Assembly: GCA_022567895.1 (NCBI GenBank)
Contig: JADFGC010000016.1
Coordinates: forward strand, 1-22,374
DNA: 22,374 nucleotides
DNA from: DRGT01 sp022567895
GTDB lineage: Archaea > Thermoproteota > Nitrososphaeria > Nitrososphaerales > Nitrosopumilaceae
Direction of reading: 5' to 3'
Shown here: in pieces, positions 6,052-13,612 of the stretch
Layout: each line of letters opens with the position of its first letter
Numbering within the stretch: position 1 is the first letter of the stretch
Notes under the pieces: generated by a model
Seen by the model: only the letters and a program-made list of their open reading frames with translations
What the model was told of the DNA's origin: nothing
Databases searched by the model: none
Translations under genes and position numbers: made by a program

Positions 6052-6213
6052 ATGGTAAAATGTAAAGCATGTGGTAAGGGCTTTTTTTCTGAATTTCAAA
6101 TGATAGATACTTCATTTTTGCATAAACCTGTTTTAGCTCAAAACATTATGCAGGACTATCCTGGATGTGGAAAATCAGCTACATACACAAAAGAGGATCA
6201 TTTTTTTCAATAA
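6052..6213 (+). CDS. Small zinc-ribbon-like protein with one ribbon cysteine missing
   Basis: 53 residues from ATG 6052. The N-terminal knuckle is CKACGKGF (C4, C7). The second knuckle reads YPGCG (about 36-40), where related ribbons have CPxCG, so the first cysteine of the pair is a tyrosine (TAT, one base from TGT). The C-terminus (KSATYTKEDHFFQ) is charged, with an acidic-His motif. The upstream sequence has no ribosome-binding site, but an AATATTTT box lies about 27 bp before the ATG, so it may be leaderless. It converges on the PAC2 gene with a 2-bp gap. Function unknown. Confidence 0.6.
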   Translation: MVKCKACGKGFFSEFQMIDTSFLHKPVLAQNIMQDYPGCGKSATYTKEDHFFQ

Positions 6214-6215
6214 TA

Positions 6216-7043
6216 CTAGATTCCAAAAAGATCATTTGGTTGCGTTCTAGAACCTGTAAGCTTTAATGATGACGCCCAATCTTTAATGACTTCATCAAAA
6301 ACTTCTATATCATATCCAATTCCTGAAACTTTTTCTAAAATTTCTAGTATTTGTCTAACTGAATCCTCATAAGGTGGATCTTCACCATGGTTTGAATTTA
6401 TTCTATAACCAGTCATGTCATAATATTCTGCTGCAACTCCCAAAATTACGTTTGTAAAGTAAGGCGCAACTTCATTTTTCATTAGTGTTACATCATTTTT
6501 TTCTAAAAGATCAACTGCCTCTTTTTTTGTTGCATAACCTGTTGCTCTTCCACGAGGACTAATCTCTGCTAATCTTGTTCCAACTGTATAGACTTCTGAA
6601 ATCCCAATATCTTTTGCAATTTTTAGATAAAGCTCAGAATAATCTCTCATAAACATACAAGGGGCATTTCCTTGTGGCTTTGTTAAAAGAATAAAATCGT
6701 CATCACCGCGCAAAAACTCTGCATAGCAGTTCTGTGTGTGATGAGGAATTTGTTTTACATCTAATCTTTGATCAAATTCAGGAAGAGTTGCAACTCCATT
6801 TTTATTTACTTCAATAAAGTCAATTTGATCTGGTGCTGAATATTGAAGTGGCATATCAGGACAGACATCTGGTCCCCAAACTCTTACAAATGGCCTCATG
6901 TTGTGAGAAGAAGCAATTATTTCACCTAGAATTTTTCCGTGACTGTAAAATTCATCGAACATGTAGATTGAGGGAAATGCAACTATCAACTTTCCATCTT
7001 GCAGCTTTGGTGAGTTCTCAATGAACTCAAAGTTGCTAATCAC
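6216..7043 (-). CDS. PAC2-family protein (proteasome assembly chaperone-like)
   Basis: About 275 residues, with the look of the archaeal PAC2 family: an N-terminal strand KLIVAFPSIYMFDEFYSHGK, a central QGNAPCMFMRDYSELYLKIA segment, VYTVGTRLAEISPRG, VTLMKNEVAPYFTNVILGVAAEYY, and a C-terminal EDSVRQILEILEKV helix. In eukaryotes PAC1-PAC2 help to assemble the proteasome alpha ring; archaeal members are less defined and some are annotated as ATP-grasp-like enzymes. I take GTG 7043 (MISNFEF) as the start rather than an upstream TTG at 7058, since the upstream residues FFILV are not expected. It lies 75 bp downstream of the nucleotidyltransferase-like gene on the same strand and may be co-transcribed with it. 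Confidence 0.75.
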   Translation of the reverse strand: MISNFEFIENSPKLQDGKLIVAFPSIYMFDEFYSHGKILGEIIASSHNMRPFVRVWGPDVCPDMPLQYSAPDQIDFIEVNKNGVATLPEFDQRLDVKQIPHHTQNCYAEFLRGDDDFILLTKPQGNAPCMFMRDYSELYLKIAKDIGISEVYTVGTRLAEISPRGRATGYATKKEAVDLLEKNDVTLMKNEVAPYFTNVILGVAAEYYDMTGYRINSNHGEDPPYEDSVRQILEILEKVSGIGYDIEVFDEVIKDWASSLKLTGSRTQPNDLFGI

Positions 7044-7118
7044 TAAAATGAAAAACAATTGCGGTAGATTAAGGACATTGTTGTCAAATTAGTTAGCTTT
7101 AAGATTAAAAATGCATTG

Positions 7119-7724
7119 TTACTTTGACCAGTATCCATCTTTTGGAAACTTCATGCCTGCAACACGCTTAGTGTAATCTTCTATCTTTGCAAATTTTTCA
7201 ACTATATTCCAATTTTCTTCAATTATTTTTGCAACTTGAGATGGCACATCATCTTTCCACTTTGCTTCCTTACCTAAGACAACATCATACAACTTGTTTT
7301 TTACAGATGCTGCAGAAACCTGTTTTCTTTTTCCAATCTTTGGATTTAGGCGATACATTTTGAGCATATAGCCTTCTGCTTTATCTCCAGTGTAGGTAAA
7401 ATAATCATCTTCTACTCCATCAAGAATCTGCCTTTTTAATTTCCATGATGGTAGAGAAAGAACTGGTGGAAGATATCTAGAAAATGGGGCATGAAAAGCA
7501 TAATTTCTTGAAACAGAAACAGAATCTCCAAAAACTGATTCTATCATCTTTTTTCGAATTTCAAAGGTAAAAGGAAAACTACGGCTGTTTAGCTCCTTGT
7601 CATCTTTTAGAAAAATGACCGGCATTACTTTGATAATGTCTGATTTATTTTTTAGATCATTAATTATCTCTACATGAGAATTTGTTAGGGGATTGAGATG
7701 TGCAAGATAAATTGATGTTGTCAA
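7119..7724 (-). CDS. Nucleotidyltransferase-like (HxGH-superfamily) protein with a degenerate motif
   Basis: 201 residues. The N-terminus, IYLAHLNPLTNSHVEII, fits the first strand and loop of cytidylyltransferase/NMN adenylyltransferase folds (usually GxFxPxHxGH), but the first His of the signature is Thr14 (TNSH). Near 135-144, VSAASVKNKL takes the place of the ISSTxIR motif that grips the triphosphate. A basic core (RKKMIES, KLKRQI) lies between. It could be a divergent adenylyl- or cytidylyltransferase, or a binding protein that has lost activity; the substrate cannot be told. TTG 7724 is the only start before the conserved motif. Transcription continues toward the PAC2 gene. Confidence 0.65.
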   Translation of the reverse strand: MTTSIYLAHLNPLTNSHVEIINDLKNKSDIIKVMPVIFLKDDKELNSRSFPFTFEIRKKMIESVFGDSVSVSRNYAFHAPFSRYLPPVLSLPSWKLKRQILDGVEDDYFTYTGDKAEGYMLKMYRLNPKIGKRKQVSAASVKNKLYDVVLGKEAKWKDDVPSQVAKIIEENWNIVEKFAKIEDYTKRVAGMKFPKDGYWSK

Positions 7725-7779
7725 TTGGGCTACCTAACTAAGTGTCCTATTTCAATGATTGATTTTTTTAAAATTAAAG

Positions 7780-7855
7780 TGGGGGCGATGGGACTTGAAC
7801 CCATGCTCTCCAGCGCCCGAGGCTGGCAGTATAAACCAAGCTAACCTACGTCCCC
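7780..7855 (-). tRNA. tRNA-Pro, anticodon CGG
   Basis: Read on the minus strand, the acceptor GGGGACG pairs with CGCCCCC with one A5/C68 mismatch, the anticodon stem CCAGC/GCTGG is perfect with loop CTCGGGC (anticodon CGG, reading CCG), and the T arm is ATGGG-TTCAAGT-CCCAT. The D arm is weak (GGTT). The discriminator is A and no CCA is encoded. No intron is seen. It lies just downstream of a flavin reductase gene on the same strand. Confidence 0.93.
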
Positions 7856-7901
7856 GTACTAAATCGAAATTTCGCAATATTATTTCTTTAAAAGAAAATG
7901 A

Positions 7902-8747
7902 TTATCCATAAGACTCGAACTTTACTTCGAAGCTTCCATCTTCACGTCTATCGGGCATAGTGACAAAGCCTTTTGGTTTCATAAAGTCCATTGTACCATC
8001 AATTGTACCCTGCCAACCGCAGATGTAAAACATTGTATTATCCTTGGTGATTTTTTCTCCTACTAGTTCTTCTAATGGGGATAATCCATCTTTTCCTGGT
8101 TTTAGAAATTGCTCGACTCGACCTGTTTGACCTGACCAAGATCTGTTAATCCATTCTTTAGGACGACTAATTGATGCTCGGTAAGTAAAATTCCATTTGT
8201 CTTTACCTCGATCAATACTTTCAGTATCTAAATCAGTTAGTAGTCTTTTGTAGCTTAGCTCATCTATGTAACTTGAACCATGAAGACAAACAATCTCTCT
8301 TTTGTCCCCAACTTCACGTAAGTGCAGAGCAAAACTGATAAACGGCGCTATACCTGTACCTCCACTAACACATACAATTCTTCTTTCATCTTTACTTCCA
8401 TCAGGTAATTTATCATTAATTGTTAAAGCATTTCCTACTGGCGTACTCCAAAATATTTCATCTCCTTCACTTGCATACATTAACGCAGTTGTAACACGAC
8501 CTGGTAAAGGCTGTCGAACCCACCTTACTACAAACTCAAAATAATCTTTATTTTCAGGATGTGAAGCAATTGAATATGCTCGGCGAACAAGCTTATAATT
8601 TTCCTCTGGTATTGGAAAACCAAGGGTAAGGAATTGACCTGCCTCATAATCTGGTACAATTCCATCCTTTGGAACAACTCGAAAGATGAGAAGATCTTCT
8701 TTAAGTGATTCCGTGTAAGTTATGATTCCTTTGAGATCTGTGACCAT
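7902..8747 (-). CDS. Flavin/NAD(P) oxidoreductase of the ferredoxin-NADP reductase fold (paralogue 1)
   Basis: 281 residues. The N-terminal FAD-binding barrel has the RAYS motif (56-59) that holds the flavin and GQFLTLG (37-43). The C-terminal pyridine-nucleotide domain has SGGTGIAPF (128-136) and, near the end, FYICGWQGTIDGTMDF. These are the marks of FNR-type reductases that pass electrons between NAD(P)H and ferredoxin, flavodoxin or an oxygenase. No iron-sulphur cysteines are fused, so the partner is a separate protein. A TATA-like TTAAAAAT centred about 30 bp before the ATG suggests a leaderless message. It is closely similar to the gene at 10613-11458 and more distantly to the one at 22056; both neighbours between the first two copies are on the other strand. 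Confidence 0.88.
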   Translation of the reverse strand: MVTDLKGIITYTESLKEDLLIFRVVPKDGIVPDYEAGQFLTLGFPIPEENYKLVRRAYSIASHPENKDYFEFVVRWVRQPLPGRVTTALMYASEGDEIFWSTPVGNALTINDKLPDGSKDERRIVCVSGGTGIAPFISFALHLREVGDKREIVCLHGSSYIDELSYKRLLTDLDTESIDRGKDKWNFTYRASISRPKEWINRSWSGQTGRVEQFLKPGKDGLSPLEELVGEKITKDNTMFYICGWQGTIDGTMDFMKPKGFVTMPDRREDGSFEVKFESYG

Positions 8748-8820
8748 ATAGGATATTTTTTCACTGTTTTTGGTTAAAAATATTTCTGCAAAAATTTAGT
8801 TTTCTAAAATCCACTGCACC

Positions 8821-9492
8821 ATGATCAAGGTAATTTATATTCAAAAGTTAAAATCTGACTCCTTTTACTTAAGGACATTGTCTGGTGATTCTGCAAAAAA
8901 ACCAAAGAAAAAAAGAGGAAGACCTAAAGGTTCCCAAAGTAAACCAACGAAACCAAAGACTGAAACCAAACTGGAAAAACAAACGGAAAAAGAACCAAAA
9001 GCAAGCGCGCCAAAGAAAAAAGAACCAACACAAGTTTCAACATCATTAGTGCCAGGAAGATTACCATCACTCGATTCGTTTACTGACAAATATACACAAA
9101 ATCGAATATTTAGACGAGAAATGGATGAACCAGAATTTTTCTTACATAAAAACGAACGAGCCTCACTAAGACCTATTCTCTCAAAAGATGATGAAGAAGA
9201 GATTTCAAGAAAAGTGCAGATTCCAATTGATCAAACTCCAAAATATGCACCAGAACACATGCTTAGCCCAGAATTTGGCGGGTTAACAAGTTATGAACGA
9301 GGTATAGAGGACCACAAACAAGAGTTAGAAGAAAAATTGCGACGTCTAAAAGAAAATCCTGATGCTGGCCCAATCCAAATTGAACAGACAGAAAAAGAAT
9401 TACGTTCTCTTGATTATCTTTATGAAAATTATAATATTGGTATGAATGTTTTCCGTACTGCTAAAGGAGGAAGAAGCAAACTACACGCATAG
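8821..9492 (+). CDS. AT-hook-containing basic/coiled-coil protein
   Basis: Up to 223 residues from ATG 8821. The first third is very rich in Lys and Pro and contains a canonical AT-hook core, KKKRGRPKGSQSK (about 29-41), which binds the minor groove of AT-rich DNA. The middle part (RIFRREMDEPEFFLHKNE) and an acidic-basic helix (about 155-205, SYERGIEDHKQELEEKLRR) are not recognised. A TTG at 8878 (MSGDSAKKPKKKRGRP) is a credible alternative start: a TATA-like TTTATATT at 8832-8839 would place transcription near 8862. It is followed after 11 bp by the GluTR-like gene, whose ribosome-binding site lies at the stop, so the two form an operon. A chromatin or transcription role is inferred only from the AT-hook. 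Confidence 0.7.
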   Translation: MIKVIYIQKLKSDSFYLRTLSGDSAKKPKKKRGRPKGSQSKPTKPKTETKLEKQTEKEPKASAPKKKEPTQVSTSLVPGRLPSLDSFTDKYTQNRIFRREMDEPEFFLHKNERASLRPILSKDDEEEISRKVQIPIDQTPKYAPEHMLSPEFGGLTSYERGIEDHKQELEEKLRRLKENPDAGPIQIEQTEKELRSLDYLYENYNIGMNVFRTAKGGRSKLHA

Positions 9493-9503
9493 GTGATGAG
9501 AAA

Positions 9504-10565
9504 ATGAGTGAAAAAAATTTTAACATAATTAATGCAAGAGTTACTTTCAAAAATCTACCACTTCATAGATTAGCGAGTTTTTCATTCAAAGATGTCTTAG
9601 CTGCATCTGAAGCTTTTAAGAAAATTTCCGATGTTGATGAATGTGTAATACTTCAAAATCCTTTCAGAATTGAAATTTTTTTAGTAACTTCTCAAGATAA
9701 AGGAGACATCCCAGACGCAAGAAGAGTTGAAGGAAAAAGTCTTACCATCAATGAGATCCAAAAAACTTGGACATCACTTACAGAATTAGATCAATACGAA
9801 CTTGATCATTTTGATCAAACTATTGAAGTGTATAAAGCTGATAAGGTTTATCTTAATTTGTTAAGACTTGCATCTGGTTTAGAGTCAATAGTTGTAGGAC
9901 GAGAAGGAATACTTGATGAAATAAAAGAAACCATTGCCAATGCAAAAAAAGCTAATCTATCTGGTAATATTCTGAACAATCTATTTGATATTTGTATAAA
10001 CTCTGCAATAAAAATTAGAGAATCAACTGAAATTAGTAAAGGAATAACTTCTCTTGGTGACATTGCTCTGAAAACTATTGAAGACAAAACAGGCATTGAT
10101 GGGAAAAAAGTTCTACTAATTGGAACTGGTGAAATAGCCGCTATGGTTGCAAGAGCTCTTGGACATAAAGAGATTGCATATGATGTTACAAGTATGACAA
10201 TTGAGAGAGCTACTGGCTTTGGCAGTATCTTAGGTGGAACTCCAATAAAGTTTGAGGATGTTTTATTAGGATTTGACAAATATGACATTATTATTGTTGC
10301 GACTACTTCAGATTACATCTTGATTAGTTATGATAGAATTAAACGAATTATGCAAAAGAAAAAGAAAGGCACAATGATTTTGGATGTATCATTCCCTAGA
10401 GCAGTTGCCAATGAAGTGTCTACACTTCCTGGAGTTAAACTAATGTTCAGAGATCAAATTGATGAATTGTATGAAGAATATATTAATTCAAGCCAGAAAA
10501 AAATTCCTGCTGTTGAAGAATTAATCAACAAAGAGGTTCCAACTATTTCTGCAACAATAAAGTAA
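9504..10565 (+). CDS. Glutamyl-tRNA reductase-like protein lacking the catalytic cysteine
   Basis: 353 residues with the order of a HemA protein: an N-terminal ECVIL strand, LRLASGLESIVVGREGILDEIKE (120-142), SKGITSLGDIALKTIE (178-193), a Rossmann domain with LLIGTGEIAAMVARALG (204-220), VATTSDYI (265-272), and ILDVSFPRAVANEV (292-305). Genuine HemA has S/T-C-N-R-x-E with the nucleophilic Cys; here the same place reads QNPFRIE (51-57), with Pro for Cys. The conserved His before the LFRVASGL segment is Asn118. It is also shorter than typical HemA at the C-terminal dimerisation helix. It therefore probably does not reduce glutamyl-tRNA; a regulatory or altered redox role is inferred. It forms an operon with the AT-hook gene. 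Confidence 0.75.
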   Translation: MSEKNFNIINARVTFKNLPLHRLASFSFKDVLAASEAFKKISDVDECVILQNPFRIEIFLVTSQDKGDIPDARRVEGKSLTINEIQKTWTSLTELDQYELDHFDQTIEVYKADKVYLNLLRLASGLESIVVGREGILDEIKETIANAKKANLSGNILNNLFDICINSAIKIRESTEISKGITSLGDIALKTIEDKTGIDGKKVLLIGTGEIAAMVARALGHKEIAYDVTSMTIERATGFGSILGGTPIKFEDVLLGFDKYDIIIVATTSDYILISYDRIKRIMQKKKKGTMILDVSFPRAVANEVSTLPGVKLMFRDQIDELYEEYINSSQKKIPAVEELINKEVPTISATIK

Positions 10566-10612
10566 ATTTTAATATTTTTATCCAAACTTTACCTGACTAA
10601 AAAATAATTTGA

Positions 10613-11458
10613 TTAACCGTATGACTCGTACTTTAGTTCGAAGCTTCCATCTTCACGTTTATCACTCATTGTGACAAAGCCTCTGGGTTTCAAATAGTCC
10701 ATTGTACCATCAATTGTTCCCTGCCAACCACATACGTAAAATATCGTGTTATCCTTGGTGATTTTTTCACCTACTAATTCTTCAAGCACTGACATTCCGT
10801 TATCTTTGGGTCTAAGAAAAGTCTCTACACGACCTATCTGACCACCCCATGAGCGGTTAAACCATTCTTGTGGCCTACTGATTGTTGCTCGGTAAGTAAA
10901 ATTCCATTTGTCCTTACCACGATCACGACTTTCATTTTCTAAATCAGTAAAAAGTTGTTTGTAACTTAATTCATCGACATAGCTTGCACCATGAAGTACA
11001 ACAATTTCTCTTTTATCCCCAACATCATGAAAATGTTGAGCAAAACTTACAAAAGGTGCAATGCCCGTTCCACCACCAATACAAACAATTCTTCTTTCAT
11101 CTTTACTACCATCTGACATTTTTTCATTAATGTCAAGTGCAATACCTGAAGGTTTTATCCAACCAACTTCATCTCCTTCTCTTGCATTAAACAACAGAGT
11201 GGTCAAGCGACCTGGTAAAGGCTTTCTAACCCATCTAATCACTAATTCGAAAAACTTTTTGTTCTCAGGGTGAGATGCAATTGAATATGCCCGTCTAACC
11301 ATTTTGTTACCTTCTGTAGGATTTGGCATTCCAATTGTGATAAATTGACCTGCACGAAAGTCTGGAACTTCACCATCATCAGGAACTATACGAAAAATTG
11401 CAAGATCCTCTTTGAGTAATTCAATAAAAGTAATTGTCGCTTTGTTATCTACGACCAT
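10613..11458 (-). CDS. Flavin/NAD(P) oxidoreductase of the ferredoxin-NADP reductase fold (paralogue 2)
   Basis: 281 residues when started at ATG 11458 (MVVDNKATITF), the same length as paralogue 1. An upstream ATG at 11470 would add MIRR, but a TATA box TTAAATAT at 11482-11489 is centred 27 bp before 11458, which favours the inner, leaderless start. It has RAYS in RRAYSIASHPENKKFFE, GGTGIAPF and CGWQGTIDGTMDY, all as in paralogue 1, and long identical stretches such as GDKREIV and RGKDKWNFTYRA. It should be a soluble FAD enzyme exchanging electrons between NAD(P)H and a small carrier. The two copies flank the AT-hook/GluTR-like pair and point the same way, suggesting duplication of a block. 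Confidence 0.88.
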   Translation of the reverse strand: MVVDNKATITFIELLKEDLAIFRIVPDDGEVPDFRAGQFITIGMPNPTEGNKMVRRAYSIASHPENKKFFELVIRWVRKPLPGRLTTLLFNAREGDEVGWIKPSGIALDINEKMSDGSKDERRIVCIGGGTGIAPFVSFAQHFHDVGDKREIVVLHGASYVDELSYKQLFTDLENESRDRGKDKWNFTYRATISRPQEWFNRSWGGQIGRVETFLRPKDNGMSVLEELVGEKITKDNTIFYVCGWQGTIDGTMDYLKPRGFVTMSDKREDGSFELKYESYG

Positions 11459-11589
11459 TCGTCTAATCATATGTCTAATGGTTAAATATCTTCTGTTAAT
11501 TCTTGGTAGAATGAAATTGAAGTTGGTAGCTAAACTATAATATCCAATTAAAAAAAATCTAAACGATCACATTTTTGAAATGATCAATT

Positions 11590-11663
11590 GGGCCGGTCGT
11601 CTAGACTGGTAGGATACGCCCTTGGCATGGGTGAGATCGTGGGTTCAAATCCCACTCGGTCCA
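11590..11663 (+). tRNA. tRNA-Ala, anticodon GGC
   Basis: Acceptor GGGCCGG pairs with TCGGTCC and includes the G3-U70 pair that marks alanine tRNAs. The anticodon stem is CGCCC/GGGTG with loop TTGGCAT (anticodon GGC, reading GCC). The T arm is GTGGG-TTCAAAT-CCCAC. The discriminator is A, with no encoded CCA and no intron. It ends two bases before the stop of the converging HEAT-repeat gene. Confidence 0.95.
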
Positions 11664-11665
11664 CT

Positions 11666-12217
11666 TTAATTTTGTTTTGCTAACACTAGTAACTTTTCTA
11701 ACTCTTCGTCTTTTTCTTTTGAAATTTCGTTAATCTCTTTTGGTGGAATCTTGTCGCCAATGTCAATTACTGCCTTGATAGCACTTTTTTTCACTTCTAA
11801 ATTACTATCTGAAAGACAATTATGAATTACTTTGCTTGCTTGAGCAGCTTTAAGATAACCTAATGCTCCTAACGCGCAAGATCTAACCATTGAACTAGAA
11901 TCATTTGTAAGATTGATGATTGATGGTATTGCATCTGAATCTTTTCTGTTTGCTAGTACAAGTGCAGAAAAACCTCTTACGTTTTTACTTTCTGAACTTA
12001 GATTTTTTATTAAAGATTCAGAAATATTATTTTCATTTAGTACTAATACACTAAAAACCTCTCCTCTAACCTCAATTTCGGGATCATCTAACAATGTAAT
12101 TATTTTGTTAATAATTTTGGGATCGCTTGTATCATTTAATGATTCTAAGATCTTAATTTTTTCTTGTTTTGAACCAGAATCTAAAACTTTGTTGATTTCA
12201 TCAAAAGATTCACTCAT
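11666..12217 (-). CDS. HEAT-repeat protein
   Basis: 183 residues from ATG 12217 (MSESFDEINKVL); an upstream TTG at 12241 would add MGNRLGIF but is less likely. Four to five helical pairs are visible, each with the D-x-x-x-x-V-R/K pattern of HEAT/PBS-lyase repeats: LLDDPEIEVRGEVFSVL, LSSESKNVRGFSALVLA, LTNDSSSMVRSCALGALG, LSDSNLEVKKSAIKAVIDIG. Such scaffolds bind proteins; there is no lyase active site and no obvious partner. The C-terminal tail is acidic and lysine-rich. It converges on the tRNA-Ala gene and diverges from alba. Confidence 0.85.
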   Translation of the reverse strand: MSESFDEINKVLDSGSKQEKIKILESLNDTSDPKIINKIITLLDDPEIEVRGEVFSVLVLNENNISESLIKNLSSESKNVRGFSALVLANRKDSDAIPSIINLTNDSSSMVRSCALGALGYLKAAQASKVIHNCLSDSNLEVKKSAIKAVIDIGDKIPPKEINEISKEKDEELEKLLVLAKQN

Positions 12218-12296
12218 AAAAATTCCCAATCTATTGCCCAAAGAGAAGTAATTTTTTCATAAAACCTCTTTAATCTTCTAAATGGTCATTCTTAGA

Positions 12297-12304
12297 TTTA
12301 AATT
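12297..12304 (+). promoter_or_regulatory. TATA box of alba
   Basis: TTTAAATT centred 27 bp before the alba ATG, which places transcription initiation on the start codon (leaderless). Confidence 0.65.
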
Positions 12305-12326
12305 ATCCTCAAATTGTTGATGGGTT

Positions 12327-12683
12327 ATGTCGACAGAAAACGAACAGTCTTCTGTGACCAAAGAAACTACTGGAAGCAGAGAGTCTTCTGTGACCAAAGA
12401 AACTACTGGAAGCAGAGACACAATCTTCATCGGTAAGAAACCATTGATGGCGTATGTTACATCAACGCTAATTCAATTGGCAAACATGCCTACAGTGAGT
12501 ATTAAAGCTAGAGGTATGAGCATTGGTCGTGCAGTAGATGTAGCACAAATCGTCGCACGCAAGACTGAAAATGCTGGATACACTATCGGAAGCATCAAAA
12601 TCGGTTCTGAGTCGCTCGAGTCACAGGACGGCAAAACACGAAATGTTTCAACAATTGACATTGAAGTAAAGCGAAATTCATAA
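12327..12683 (+). CDS. alba: DNA/RNA-binding chromatin protein Alba
   Basis: 118 residues. The Alba fold begins at DTIFIGKKPLMAYVTSTL (from about 31) and continues through VSIKARGMSIGRAVDVAQIV and STIDIEVKR, with the GKKP lysines that contact nucleic acid. Alba coats DNA and RNA and is abundant in archaeal chromatin. The first 30 residues are an unusual hydrophilic tail containing a perfect 12-residue tandem repeat (SSVTKETTGSRE then SSVTKETTGSRD) coded by a 36-bp duplication. The TATA box lies 27 bp before the ATG, so translation is probably leaderless. It converges on the PEP-mutase family gene across a T-rich, 24-bp gap that probably terminates both. Confidence 0.92.
   Translation: MSTENEQSSVTKETTGSRESSVTKETTGSRDTIFIGKKPLMAYVTSTLIQLANMPTVSIKARGMSIGRAVDVAQIVARKTENAGYTIGSIKIGSESLESQDGKTRNVSTIDIEVKRNS
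12347..12418 (+). repeat. Perfect 36-bp tandem duplication in the 5' part of alba
   Basis: 12347-12382 and 12383-12418 are identical, and the identity extends one base further on the left. It is in frame and adds one 12-residue unit. The absence of silent differences indicates a recent event. Confidence 0.95.
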
Positions 12684-12707
12684 TCAATTCGCTTTTCTTT
12701 TTTTGTT

Positions 12708-13574
12708 TTATTCCCTTTTTGAAAATCCATATTTCTTCTCTAATTTACGAAACTTTTTGAGTTCAACTAGATCATTAAACTGATCAAAACTTACTACTTT
12801 GTTCCTGAATTTGGTAGTAGTGCCTGTTTTTTTGAGCTCTTTTAGAATATTCATTGTTGCAAAAGTGTTTGCAAATAGTACTGAAAGTGGATAGAGAATT
12901 ATCTTATATCCCATCTTGTATAGGCTTTGAGCAGAACTAATTGGAGTTGTACCTCCTTCAATCATGTTTGCAACAAGAGGTGCATTGATTGATTTGCCAA
13001 TTTTTTTCATTTCTGCTATTGATTTTGGTGCTTCAACAAAAATTGCATCAGCACCTATTTTTTTATTGTATAATCCACGCTCTATTGCTTTATCAAGACC
13101 CTCTGTTGCTCGTGCATCTGTTCGAGCAACAATGATAAAGTTTTTACTAGTTCTTGCATCAAGTGCAGCTCCAAGTTTTTCAGCATATTCTTCTTGAGAA
13201 ACAACTTCTTTTCCTTGCATGTGACCACATCTTTTTGGCCAACGCTGATCTTCAAGAAAAATTCCAGATGCACCAGCTGCTTCCAACTCTTTAACTAATT
13301 TCCAAACACTTAGTGCATTTCCATAACCAGTATCTGCATCTACAATTACTGGAACTGAGACTGCACGACAAATTCTTTTTGCATTATCAACGGTTTCTGC
13401 TGAGCCAATAAAGCCATAATCAGGCATTCCAAATAAAGTGGCAGATGTTCCATAACCTGTTTGAAACATTGCATTAAAACCAACCTGTTCTGCTATTTTT
13501 GCGCCAATTGCATCAAAAACTCCTGGAATTACAAGAGGTTTCTTTTCCTTTAACATCTGTTTTAGGTTCTTCAA
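12708..13574 (-). CDS. Isocitrate lyase / PEP mutase family enzyme
   Basis: 288 residues from TTG 13574; ATG 13556 (MLKEKKPLVIPG) is an alternative, but family members keep the extra N-terminal turn. The barrel motifs are clear: VIPGVFDA (15-22), GYG (40-42), VDADTGYG (78-85) which binds the metal, LEDQ (107-110), and KRCGH (114-118) with the cysteine used as acid/base in isocitrate and methylisocitrate lyases. Later come ARTDA and VEAPKS. It could be a methylisocitrate lyase, a phosphonopyruvate hydrolase or an oxaloacetate decarboxylase. The KRCGH motif favours a lyase that cleaves a C-C bond in a 2-hydroxy or 3-carboxy acid. No glyoxylate-cycle partner is in the window, so the substrate is open. 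Confidence 0.85.
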   Translation of the reverse strand: MKNLKQMLKEKKPLVIPGVFDAIGAKIAEQVGFNAMFQTGYGTSATLFGMPDYGFIGSAETVDNAKRICRAVSVPVIVDADTGYGNALSVWKLVKELEAAGASGIFLEDQRWPKRCGHMQGKEVVSQEEYAEKLGAALDARTSKNFIIVARTDARATEGLDKAIERGLYNKKIGADAIFVEAPKSIAEMKKIGKSINAPLVANMIEGGTTPISSAQSLYKMGYKIILYPLSVLFANTFATMNILKELKKTGTTTKFRNKVVSFDQFNDLVELKKFRKLEKKYGFSKRE

Positions 13575-13612
13575 TTACAAGACGTTTTAAAGTGAATTAT
13601 TTATGATTTTAA

